21,572 nt of DNA from JANNHP01 sp031404455. GTDB taxonomy: Bacteria > Planctomycetota > JAJSAM01 > JAJVHW01. The DNA is taken from positions 1 to 21,572 of the forward strand of contig JANNHP010000290.1 in NCBI GenBank assembly GCA_031404455.1, given 5' to 3'. The position numbers and the translations under genes are program-made. The notes below the pieces were generated by a model that did not search any database, was not told where the DNA came from, and saw only the letters and a list, made by a program, of their open reading frames with translations. Below are positions 13,979 through 21,516 of the stretch, piece by piece. Within the stretch, counting starts at the first letter, position 1. Each line of letters starts with the position of its first letter.

Positions 13979-15195
13979 CAGCCCTCCTTCTTGCGGCTGA
14001 AGATCGACGGCGGCTTCGCGGCGCCGCCCGCGGGCGGCGCGGGGCTCGAGGGCGCCGTGGGTGCGGCAGCGTTCGGAGCGGCACCGGCTGCCGGCGCGGG
14101 CGCCGCGGGGACGCCGCCGGCGCCGCCGAGCTCGTCGAAGTCGAGCTTGCGCTGGATCTCCTTCGGCTCCTGGCTCTTCTGGAGCATCGATTCCTTCGAG
14201 ATCTTGCCGGACTTGTAGAGGTCCCAGAGCGAGTCGTCGAGGAGCACCATTCCCTGGCCCTTCGAAGTCTGCAGAGTGCTCTTGATCTTGAAGGTCTCGT
14301 TCTTGCGGATCAGGTTCTCGACCGCGGGCGTCATGATCATCACCTCGAAGGCGGCGACGAGGCCCGGCTTGTCGGCGCGGGGCATGATGACCTGCGAGAT
14401 GACGGCGAGGAGAGACACCGAGAGCTGCGCTCGGCACTGCTCCTGCTGGTCCGCCGGGAAGGCGTCGATGATTCGGTCGACCGTGCGCGCGGAGCCGGTG
14501 GTGTGCAGCGTGCCGAGCACGAGGTGGCCCGTCTCGGCGGCGGTGATCGCGGTGGAGATGGTCTCGAGGTCGCGCATCTCGCCGAGCAGGATCACGTCGG
14601 GGTCCATGCGCAGCACGCGGCGCATCGCCTCGGCGAACGTGCCGACGTCGTTGCCGATCTCGCGCTGCGTCATGATCGACTGCTTGTGCTCGTGGTAGTA
14701 CTCGATCGGGTCTTCGATCGTCACGATGTGGTGGTCGAAGTTCGTGTTGACGTAGTCGATCATCGTCGCGAGCGTCGTCGTCTTGCCGGAGCCGGTCGGG
14801 CCCGTGACGAGCACCAGTCCGCGCGGGCGGTGGAGCAGTTCCTGCACCTGCTTCGCGAGACCGATCTGGTCGAAGCTGAGTATCCGCGACGGCAGGAGGC
14901 GCAGCACGAGTCCGACCGAGCCCTTCTGCCGGTAGATCGCGCAGCGGAACCGGCACTTCGTGCCGTGGGCGTGGCTGAAGTCAGCACCCCCTTTCTCGCG
15001 GAACTCGAGCTTCATGCGCGGCGGCATGAGCTGGTTCGCGAGGTGGATGGTGTCGTCCGAGGTCAGCACCGGGCCCTTCAAGCTCCTCATCCGTCCGCTG
15101 ACGCGGAACGTCGGCGGGCGTCCGACCGAGAGGTGGATGTCCGATCCGCTCTGGTCGTAGATGAAGTCCATCAACTGGAAGATGTCGTATGCCAT
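13978..15195 (-). CDS. pilT: Twitching-motility retraction ATPase PilT
   Basis: Protein of 405 residues. It has a PilT N-terminal PAS-like domain (SGSDIHLSVGRPPTFRVSG, 16-34) and a RecA-like ATPase core. Motifs are Walker A GPTGSGKTTT (132-141, Lys138), Asp box TIEDPIEY (159-166), Walker B VILLGEMRD with Glu206, His box GTLHTTGSARTVDR, and AVENLIRKNE (291-300), which matches the PilT-specific AIRNLIRE element needed for retraction. It lacks the zinc tetracysteine of PilB, as expected. An Ala/Pro-rich tail of about 40 residues (about 357-397) makes it longer than usual and could be a flexible linker. The ATG follows GGAG. It lies 22 bases after the second pilB gene and one base overlaps the next, giving a three-ATPase operon. 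Confidence 0.95.
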   Translation of the reverse strand: MAYDIFQLMDFIYDQSGSDIHLSVGRPPTFRVSGRMRSLKGPVLTSDDTIHLANQLMPPRMKLEFREKGGADFSHAHGTKCRFRCAIYRQKGSVGLVLRLLPSRILSFDQIGLAKQVQELLHRPRGLVLVTGPTGSGKTTTLATMIDYVNTNFDHHIVTIEDPIEYYHEHKQSIMTQREIGNDVGTFAEAMRRVLRMDPDVILLGEMRDLETISTAITAAETGHLVLGTLHTTGSARTVDRIIDAFPADQQEQCRAQLSVSLLAVISQVIMPRADKPGLVAAFEVMIMTPAVENLIRKNETFKIKSTLQTSKGQGMVLLDDSLWDLYKSGKISKESMLQKSQEPKEIQRKLDFDELGGAGGVPAAPAPAAGAAPNAAAPTAPSSPAPPAGGAAKPPSIFSRKKEG

Positions 15196-15217
15196 GGAGT
15201 TCTCTCCGCGCCGGCCG

Positions 15218-16888
15218 CTACGCCGCCGCCGCCTCGCCCGCCACCGCGACGGTGAGCACTTCCTCGATCGTCGTGTCGCCCGAGAGGAACTTGCGGATGC
15301 CGTCCTCCATCAGCGTCACGAGTCCGCCCGAGATCTTCGCCTGTTCGCGCAACTTCACGGAGCTCGAGCCGCGGAAGCACATCTCGCGGAGCGTCGAGTC
15401 CATCGCAAAGAGCTCGAACGCGCCGACGCGTCCGCGGTAGCCGGTGTTGTTGCACTCGGGGCAGCCGGCGGGACGGTAGACGGTGCGCCCGACGAGCGAG
15501 TCGGGCGTCAGGTGGATCTGCCGCAGTTCCACCGCCGACGGCTGGAACGGCTCCTTGCAGTGCTTGCAGAGCCGGCGGATGAGCCGCTGCGCCATGATGG
15601 CCATGATCGCCGTGGACACGAGGAACGGCTTGACCCCCATGTCGATGAGCCGCGTGAGCGCCGACGGCGCGTCGTTCGTGTGGAGCGTCGAGAACACGAG
15701 GTGTCCGGTGAGCGACGCCTGGATCGCGATCTCGGCCGTCTCCTTGTCGCGGATCTCGCCGACGAGGATGATGTTCGGCGCCTGGCGCAGCATGGCGCGC
15801 AGGATGCGCTTGAAGTCGAGGCCGATCTGGTGCTTCACCTGGCACTGGTTGATGCCGGCGAGGTTGTATTCGACCGGATCCTCGGCGGTGATGATCTTGA
15901 CGTCGGGGCGGTTCAGCTCGCGCAGCGCGGCGTAGAGACTCGTCGTCTTGCCGGAGCCGGTCGGCCCCGTGACGAGGAAGAGCCCGTTCGGGCGCTTGAT
16001 GATCTTCTGGAAGCGCTGGTAGTCCTCGGTCGCGAACCCGAGAGCCGGGAGCGAGATGAGTCCCTGCTCGCGGTCGAGGATGCGCATCACCATCGACTCG
16101 CCGTGGTACGCGGGCAGCGCGGAGACGCGCAGGTCGATCTCGCGGCCGAGGAGCTTCACGTTGATGCGGCCGTCTTGCGGTTTGCGCTTCTCCGAGATGT
16201 CCATCCCCGCCATGAGCTTCACGCGCGAGAGGATCGCGGCGGTCAGGTGCTGCGGCGGATCCTGCTGCTCCTGGCAGTAGCCGTCGATCCGGAATCGCAC
16301 CCTCAGGCGTTCCGCCATCGGCTCGATGTGGACGTCCGACGCGCGCAACGACAGCGCCGATTCGAGCACCTGGTTCACCAGGCGGATGACGGGAGCGTCC
16401 TCGCTCTCCGCTTCGCCCGCCTCTGTCGCCTCGGCGACGGCCTGTTCGGCCCCGAGGTCGATGTCGTAGTACTGCTTCAGCGCCGCGCGGAACGCGGCGG
16501 GCGGCGTGAGCGCGCAGCGGAACTCGATGCCCGCCTTGAAGCGCAGGTCCTCGAGCTCGATCATCCGCTCCGGGTCGTCGATCGCGAGGACGAGGCCCGA
16601 CGGCTCCTTCTTCACCGGGACGACCTTGAACTCGCGGACCTGCTCCGGCGTGAGCAGCGCGACGACGGCGTCGGAGAGCTTCGCCTTCGAGAGGTCGACG
16701 AACGGGAGCGCGAACTGACGCGCGAGGGCGCGGCTCACCGCCGCCTCGTCGCACGCGCCGATCTGGAGGAGGGCCTGGCCGATCCGGATCTTCTTCTGCT
16801 CGCAGAGACGGAGCGCCTTCTGGACGTCCTGCTCCGAGATCCCGGCGATCTCCTTCAGAATCTCGCCGAGAAGCTTGCGTTCGGCCAT
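15218..16888 (-). CDS. pilB: Type IV pilus / T2SS assembly ATPase PilB/GspE (paralog 2)
   Basis: Protein of 556 residues, first gene of the three-ATPase operon. Its N-terminal MshEN domain carries an intact 24-residue c-di-GMP-type motif at 35-58, from RIGQALLQIG to SRALARQ, with the key Arg and Gly. The ATPase core shows Walker A GPTGSGKTTS (308-317, Lys314), Asp box TAEDPVEY, Walker B IILVGEIRD with Glu378, His box FSTLHTNDAP, and zinc cysteines 441/444 (CKHC) and 476/479 (CPEC). The residues used for ATP hydrolysis are present. The MAERKLL start is chosen because it begins the conserved domain; the upstream sequence is a weak ribosome site, and an ATG 12 codons earlier is less likely. It could serve as GspE of a type II system while its paralog serves the pilus; sequence alone does not decide. 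Confidence 0.95.
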   Translation of the reverse strand: MAERKLLGEILKEIAGISEQDVQKALRLCEQKKIRIGQALLQIGACDEAAVSRALARQFALPFVDLSKAKLSDAVVALLTPEQVREFKVVPVKKEPSGLVLAIDDPERMIELEDLRFKAGIEFRCALTPPAAFRAALKQYYDIDLGAEQAVAEATEAGEAESEDAPVIRLVNQVLESALSLRASDVHIEPMAERLRVRFRIDGYCQEQQDPPQHLTAAILSRVKLMAGMDISEKRKPQDGRINVKLLGREIDLRVSALPAYHGESMVMRILDREQGLISLPALGFATEDYQRFQKIIKRPNGLFLVTGPTGSGKTTSLYAALRELNRPDVKIITAEDPVEYNLAGINQCQVKHQIGLDFKRILRAMLRQAPNIILVGEIRDKETAEIAIQASLTGHLVFSTLHTNDAPSALTRLIDMGVKPFLVSTAIMAIMAQRLIRRLCKHCKEPFQPSAVELRQIHLTPDSLVGRTVYRPAGCPECNNTGYRGRVGAFELFAMDSTLREMCFRGSSSVKLREQAKISGGLVTLMEDGIRKFLSGDTTIEEVLTVAVAGEAAAA

Positions 16889-16980
16889 GGGGCTCAACGT
16901 AACGAAGCGCCCACCCGTTCGCAAGCGTGCGGAGCGGGTGACTTCACGGCTACCATCTGCCGCTCAACGGAGGGCCGTCG
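16889..16980. promoter_or_regulatory. Divergent promoter region with an imperfect dyad
   Basis: 92-base gap between the divergently transcribed pilB operon (minus) and the lipoprotein-ppdK pair (plus), so promoters for both must lie here or inside the genes. No convincing -35/-10 pair could be assigned. An imperfect dyad, cacccg (16912-16917) / cgggtg (16935-16940) with inner pairs cgc/gcg, is a possible operator. Confidence 0.35.
16969..16974 (+). promoter_or_regulatory. Shine-Dalgarno deciding a TTG start
   Basis: GGAGGG lies six bases before the TTG at 16981. There is no ATG or GTG at a better distance, and the TTG frame immediately gives a signal peptide, so TTG is taken as the start of the lipoprotein gene. 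Confidence 0.7.
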
Positions 16981-17670
16981 TTGCCGCGTGCGATTCCAGC
17001 CGCCCTGCTCGTCGCGGCCGCGGTCCTCACCCCGGGCTGCAGCGTCTTCGTGCACGCGATCTGGCCGTGCCCCCCGGCGGTCTCGCGCGACCCGGGGACG
17101 CGCGAAACTCCGGAGGCAGCGCTCGTCCTGATGATCGCCGCGTTCCGCGATGGCAGGAGGGGCGACATCTACGGCTCGTTCCATCCGGCATTCGTGGCGG
17201 AACAGGGCGGCTTCTCGCAGGAGGAGTTCAGCCTCGCCTACGAGCAGTACCTCGACGACTTCGCCGCCGACGCGAAGACGCTCGCCGCGGCGAACCGTGC
17301 GTCGCGCCCGCGCAGGGACGGGATCGTCGTGGTCGACCTCGACGATCCGCAGAGCGGAGCGCACGTCTCGATCGCGTTCGCGAACCGTCCGAAGATCCGC
17401 GTCTTCACGACGAACGAATTCGTGGACCTGATCGAGGGCACGGTCGACATGCACGCGATGGTGCGCCTCGAGAACGGACGCCTCACGCTGCCCGCCGAGT
17501 TCGACCTCACGACGCTCGACGGCGTCGAGCCGGAGACGGTCGCCACGCTGAAGTCCGCAGATGTCGTCCGAGTCGAGTTCTCGGACGACTGGCTCGTCCG
17601 TAGCATCGACACCGAACACGCCAGGAACATCCGGTTCCTCGACAAGCTGAAGGAGCTGAGAGAGCGATGA
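16981..17670 (+). CDS. Probable lipoprotein of unknown function upstream of ppdK
   Basis: Protein of 229 residues starting at TTG behind GGAGGG. An Arg-containing N-terminus and hydrophobic core (IPAALLVAAAVL) lead to Cys20 in LTPGCS, a lipobox-like site whose -3 residue is Thr instead of the usual Leu. It is therefore probably, not certainly, a lipoprotein. The remainder is a soluble alpha/beta domain. Residues 44-100 (EAALVLMIAAFRDGRRGDIY, then SFHPAFVAEQGG) resemble the opening of NTF2-like or DUF4878-type domains, but this is not secure. Its TGA overlaps the ATG of ppdK (ATGA), so the two are translationally coupled, which is unusual for a central carbon enzyme. No enzymatic motif is visible. 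Confidence 0.82.
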   Translation: MPRAIPAALLVAAAVLTPGCSVFVHAIWPCPPAVSRDPGTRETPEAALVLMIAAFRDGRRGDIYGSFHPAFVAEQGGFSQEEFSLAYEQYLDDFAADAKTLAAANRASRPRRDGIVVVDLDDPQSGAHVSIAFANRPKIRVFTTNEFVDLIEGTVDMHAMVRLENGRLTLPAEFDLTTLDGVEPETVATLKSADVVRVEFSDDWLVRSIDTEHARNIRFLDKLKELRER

Positions 17671-20342
17671 AGCCTCCCGCGAAGCGAAGCACGGCCACGA
17701 AGAAGGTCAAGCGCGTCTACTTCTTCGGCGACGGGAAGGCCGAGGGTCACCGCGACATGAAGGCGCTGCTCGGCGGCAAGGGCGCCAACCTCGCCGAGAT
17801 GGCGCTGCTCGGCCTGCCCGTGCCGCCCGGCTTCACCATCACGACCGACGTGTGCGAGGAGTACTGGAGGGCCGGCGGCAAGCTGCCTTCGAAGCTCTGG
17901 GACGAGGTCGGCGCGCATCTCTCGCGCGTCGAGAAGATCCTCGGCGCGACGTTCGGCAAGGGACCCTCGCCGGTTCTCGTCTCGGTGCGCTCGGGCGCCG
18001 CGATCTCGATGCCCGGCATGATGGAGACGGTGCTGAACGTCGGCCTGAACGACGAGACGCGCGAGGCCCTCGCCGCGAAGACGGGCAACCGCCGCATGGC
18101 GCTCGACTCGCACCGGCGGCTCATCCAGATGTTCGCGCGCGTGGTCCTCGACCTCGAGATCCGCGACTACGAGCGCGCGCTCGACTCGCTCAAGCGCCGC
18201 CGCGGAGTCCAGCTCGACACGGACCTCACCGCCGACGACCTCGCGGAACTCCTCGTCTCGTACCGCGACATCTTCAAGGAGCGCGCCGGGATGCCGTTCC
18301 CGGACGACCCGATCGAGCAGATGCGCATGGCGGTCGAGGCGGTGTTCCGCTCGTGGCAATGCGACCGCGCGAAGAAGTACCGCGAGCTGAACCGGATCAG
18401 CGGCTTGAAGGGCACCGCCGTCAACGTGCAGGCGATGGTGTTCGGCAACATGGGCGACACGTCCGCGACGGGCGTGTGCTTCACGCGCGATCCCTCGACC
18501 GGCGAGAACGTCTTCTACGGCGAGTTCCTCCAGAACGCGCAGGGCGAGGACGTCGTGGCCGGCATCCGAACGCCCGTGCCGATCGCCGGGATGAAGAAGG
18601 TGCTGCCGAGGCCCTACGCCGACCTCGTCCGCGCGAAGGACCAGCTCGAGAAGCACTACGGCGACGTCCAGGACATGGAGTTCACCGTCCAGGAGGGCAA
18701 GCTCTGGATGCTCCAGACGCGCACCGGGAAACGCACGCCCGAGGCGGCCGTCCGGATCGCGGTCGAGATGGTCGAGCAGAAGCGCATCTCGAAGGAGACG
18801 GCGCTCCTGCGCATCGACGCCGACGTCATCGACCGCCTGCTCCACCCGACGTTCGACAAGAACGCGAAGAAGGAACTCCTCTGCAAGGGGCTCCCCGCGT
18901 CGCCCGGTGCTGCGACCGGGCGCATCGTGTTCGACGCCGACGACGCCGAGGCGTGGGCGAAGCGCGGCGAGAAGGTGATCCTCGTCCGCGACGAGACGAG
19001 CCCCGAGGACATCGGCGGCATGCACGTGGCGCAGGGCATCCTCACGTCGCGCGGCGGCATGACGTCGCACGCGGCCGTCGTGGCGCGCGGCATGGGCAAG
19101 TGCTGCGTCGCGGGATGCGGCGGCGCCGAGATCGACGCGCACAGGAAGATGATGTCGGCGGGCGGCCGGACGTTCGCCGAGGGCGACTGGATCTCGCTCG
19201 ACGGCTCGACGGGCGAGGTGATGGCCGGCAAGGTCCCGACCGCGCAGGCGAAGCTCTCGAAGCAGTTCAGGCGGATCATGATCTGGGCCGACGAGGTGCG
19301 CCGCCTGCGCGTCCGCGCGAACGCCGAGACTCCGCACGACTCGCGCGTCGCGCGCGAGTTCGGCGCCGAGGGCATCGGCCTCTGCCGGACCGAGCACATG
19401 TTCTTCGACGAGGAGCGCATCGCGACGGTGCGAGAGATGATCCTCGCGGACGACAAGGCGGGCCGCGAGAAGGCGCTCGCGAAGCTCCTCCCCTACCAGC
19501 AGAAGGACTTCGAGGAGATCTTCGCGGCGATGGACGGCCTCCCCGTCACGATCCGCCTGCTCGACCCGCCGCTCCACGAGTTCGTGCCGAACTCGGAGAA
19601 GGCGCAGGAGGAGACGGCTCGGATGCTCGGGCTCGACCCCGACAAGGTGCGCCGCCGCGTCGCCGCACTGCACGAGATGAACCCGATGATGGGCCACCGC
19701 GGCTGCCGTCTCGGCATCAGCTATCCCGAGATCTACGACATGCAGGTCCGCGCCATCGCGCGAGCCGCCGTCGCCTGCCGCGCGAAGAAGATCGATGTCC
19801 GCCCCGAGATCATGATCCCGCTCGTCGGCCACGTGAACGAGCTGATCGTCATGCGCAACAACGCGAAGCGCGTGCTCGAGGAGACGTTCGCGAAGGCGGG
19901 CGTGCGCGTTCCGTGCCTCCTCGGCACGATGATCGAGGTGCCGCGCGCCGCGCTCGTCGCGGGCGAGATCGCGAAGGAAGCCGAGTTCTTCTCCTTCGGC
20001 ACGAACGACCTCACGCAGATGACGTTCGGCTTCTCGCGCGACGACATCAACTCGTTCCTGCCCGACTACCTCGAGCAGAAGATCCTGCCGTGGGACCCGT
20101 TCGCGTCGCTCGACGTCGACGGAGTCGGCCAGCTCGTCTCGCTCGCGATCGAGAACGGCCGCGCCGCGCGCCCGAAGCTGAAGATCGGCATCTGCGGCGA
20201 GCACGGCGGAGACCCGCGGTCGATCGCCTTCTGCGACGCCGCCGGGATGGACTACGTGAGCTGCTCGCCGTATCGCGTCCCCGTGGCGCGGCTCGCGGCG
20301 GCGCAGGCGACGCTCAGGGCGAAACAGGCGAAGAAGAAGTAG
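17667..20342 (+). CDS. ppdK: Pyruvate, phosphate dikinase
   Basis: Protein of 891 residues, full length for the family. It interconverts pyruvate, ATP and phosphate with phosphoenolpyruvate, AMP and pyrophosphate in the cytoplasm. The N-terminal nucleotide-binding domain shows GGKGANLAEM (36-45), PVPPGFTITT (51-60) and SVRSGAAISMPGMME (106-120). The swivelling phosphohistidine domain has the catalytic His468 in GGMTSHAAVVARGMG. The C-terminal PEP/pyruvate barrel has SFGTNDLTQMTFGFSRDD, GICGEHGGDP (841-850) and the active-site Cys866 in YVSCSPYRVP. All catalytic residues are present. The start overlaps the stop of the lipoprotein gene. The last codons are three Lys followed by TAG, and they form one arm of a palindrome shared with the convergent gene. 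Confidence 0.98.
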   Translation: MKPPAKRSTATKKVKRVYFFGDGKAEGHRDMKALLGGKGANLAEMALLGLPVPPGFTITTDVCEEYWRAGGKLPSKLWDEVGAHLSRVEKILGATFGKGPSPVLVSVRSGAAISMPGMMETVLNVGLNDETREALAAKTGNRRMALDSHRRLIQMFARVVLDLEIRDYERALDSLKRRRGVQLDTDLTADDLAELLVSYRDIFKERAGMPFPDDPIEQMRMAVEAVFRSWQCDRAKKYRELNRISGLKGTAVNVQAMVFGNMGDTSATGVCFTRDPSTGENVFYGEFLQNAQGEDVVAGIRTPVPIAGMKKVLPRPYADLVRAKDQLEKHYGDVQDMEFTVQEGKLWMLQTRTGKRTPEAAVRIAVEMVEQKRISKETALLRIDADVIDRLLHPTFDKNAKKELLCKGLPASPGAATGRIVFDADDAEAWAKRGEKVILVRDETSPEDIGGMHVAQGILTSRGGMTSHAAVVARGMGKCCVAGCGGAEIDAHRKMMSAGGRTFAEGDWISLDGSTGEVMAGKVPTAQAKLSKQFRRIMIWADEVRRLRVRANAETPHDSRVAREFGAEGIGLCRTEHMFFDEERIATVREMILADDKAGREKALAKLLPYQQKDFEEIFAAMDGLPVTIRLLDPPLHEFVPNSEKAQEETARMLGLDPDKVRRRVAALHEMNPMMGHRGCRLGISYPEIYDMQVRAIARAAVACRAKKIDVRPEIMIPLVGHVNELIVMRNNAKRVLEETFAKAGVRVPCLLGTMIEVPRAALVAGEIAKEAEFFSFGTNDLTQMTFGFSRDDINSFLPDYLEQKILPWDPFASLDVDGVGQLVSLAIENGRAARPKLKIGICGEHGGDPRSIAFCDAAGMDYVSCSPYRVPVARLAAAQATLRAKQAKKK

Positions 20343-20357
20343 CCGCTACTTCTTCTT
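20331..20357. terminator. Bidirectional 12-bp hairpin spanning two convergent stop codons
   Basis: aagaagaagtag (20331-20342) and ctacttcttctt (20346-20357) are perfect complements around a 3-base tip ccg. Each arm is the Lys-Lys-Lys-stop end of one gene: ppdK on plus and the 128-residue gene on minus. In each transcript the distal arm is pyrimidine-rich (CUUCUUCUU), so the element could end transcription in both directions even though no pure U run follows. Confidence 0.7.
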
Positions 20358-20732
20358 GCCGTTCGCGAGACTCTCGAGCGCGCAGATCGACTCGCAGAGG
20401 TGCGTCTGCAGCACGCTCAGGTTCTCGCAGAGTCCGAGCGCCATGCGCCTCGGGTCGCGGCGTCCGGCGCCGGGATAGCGGGCGAGGCGGATCGCCTCGA
20501 CCGTGGTCGGGAGGAGCGCCTCGAACTGCGCGAGGTGATACGCCACGGTCTCGACGTCCGCCACCCTGGTCGGGAAGTGCTCCGAGAGCACGCCGCGAAA
20601 GCCCTTGGCCGACGTACGGAAGCGCTCGACCGCCTGCTGACCCCGCTCGGCGTCGCGCTTCGCGCGGTGCGCCGTGGACTTCGCGCTCCTCACCCGCAGG
20701 GGGGACTTCTTCGAGCTATCCTTCGAAGCCAT
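20346..20732 (-). CDS. Small basic protein of unknown function, coupled to yebC
   Basis: Protein of 128 residues that I do not recognise. The N-terminal 35 residues are Lys/Arg/Ser-rich (MASKDSSKKSPLRVRSAKS) and probably disordered. The rest is predicted helical, with VADVETVAYHLAQFEALLPT and MALGLCENLSVLQTHLCESI, and has two Cys 15 residues apart. There is no signal peptide or membrane helix. Its ATG (20732) lies inside the end of yebC, overlapping by 17 bases, with GGAG seven bases upstream, so it is probably made from the same mRNA. It ends three bases from the convergent ppdK stop. A nucleic-acid or ribosome-associated role would fit the basic head and the yebC context but is a guess. Confidence 0.72.
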   Translation of the reverse strand: MASKDSSKKSPLRVRSAKSTAHRAKRDAERGQQAVERFRTSAKGFRGVLSEHFPTRVADVETVAYHLAQFEALLPTTVEAIRLARYPGAGRRDPRRMALGLCENLSVLQTHLCESICALESLANGKKK

Positions 20733-21453
20733 CGGGGAACTCCGCGTTCGTGTGGACCTTCTGCACGTCGTCGTTCTCCTCGAGCGCTTCGAGGAGCGAC
20801 GCGATGGACTTTGCGACCTCGGCGGGGACCGGCATGTACGTGGACGGAACGTACTCGATCGCCGACGAGAGCGGGACGAGCTTCAGACCGGCGACCGCCT
20901 GCTGGATGGGCGTCAGCGACTCCGCCGGCCCGCGCACGACGAAGACGTCGTCCGCGCGTTCCATGTCGGCGGCGCCCGCGTCGAGCACGGCCATCATCAG
21001 GGCGTCCTCGCTCGAGCCCTGCGCCGGCACGCGGACGACGGCCTGCCGGGTGAACTGCCACGCCACCGAGCCCGACGCGCCGAAGTTGCCCGCGTACTTC
21101 TGGAAGATCCCGCGGATCTCCCCCGCAGTGCGGTGCGGGTTGTCGGTGATGCCCTCGATGAGCACCGCGGCGCCGCCGGCCGCGTAGCCCTCGTACACGA
21201 CGTCGTCGTAGTGCTCGGAGGCCGTGGCGCCCGTGCCGCGGTCGATCGCGCGCTTGATCTGGTCGTTCGTCATGTTCGCGGCGCGCGCGTCGGCGATCGA
21301 GCACTTGAGGCGGAGATTCATGTCCGGGTCGCCGCCGCCCATCTTCGCGGCCACGATGATCTTCGTCGCGAGTTTGGAGTAGACCTTGCCGCGCTTCTTG
21401 TCCGTCGCGGCCTTCTTGTACGCGATGTTCGCCCAGTGGGAGTGGCCGGCCAT
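20716..21453 (-). CDS. yebC: YebC/PmpR-family regulator (TACO1-like)
   Basis: Protein of 245 residues, full length for the family, beginning with the signature MAGHSHWANIAYKKAATDKK. Further family landmarks are KVYSKLATKIIVAAKMGGGD, NMTNDQIKRAIDRGTG, YEGYAAGGAAVLIEGITDN, HRTAGEIRGIFQKYAGNFG and GSVAWQF. Members were described first as DNA-binding transcriptional regulators and more recently as ribosome-associated factors that relieve stalling, for example at proline-rich stretches. That fits a genome whose proteins are Pro-rich, though the link is inference. Often yebC lies upstream of ruvC; here a small unrecognised gene follows instead. No clear ribosome site is seen before the ATG. Confidence 0.96.
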   Translation of the reverse strand: MAGHSHWANIAYKKAATDKKRGKVYSKLATKIIVAAKMGGGDPDMNLRLKCSIADARAANMTNDQIKRAIDRGTGATASEHYDDVVYEGYAAGGAAVLIEGITDNPHRTAGEIRGIFQKYAGNFGASGSVAWQFTRQAVVRVPAQGSSEDALMMAVLDAGAADMERADDVFVVRGPAESLTPIQQAVAGLKLVPLSSAIEYVPSTYMPVPAEVAKSIASLLEALEENDDVQKVHTNAEFPDGFEG

Positions 21454-21516
21454 GTCGGGTCGGAGAATAGGCAGGACTCGCCCGGCGCGGAGAGGAATGC
21501 GAGAGCGTCGCGTGCT

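Noticed and set aside
10637..14218. 1193-codon plus-strand open frame across the kinase and pilB region
   Set aside because: The translation is charged and low complexity without recognisable motifs; the minus strand encodes intact kinase and ATPase domains throughout.
12287..14956. Long start for pilB at 14956 (889 codons)
   Set aside because: The first 326 codons are out-of-frame pilT sequence; the T2SSE_N domain and a good ribosome site begin at 13978.
17238..20204. 988-codon open frame antisense to ppdK
   Set aside because: It is a GC-driven shadow: the translation is Arg/Asp/His/Val-rich with no domain, while the opposite strand encodes a complete pyruvate phosphate dikinase.
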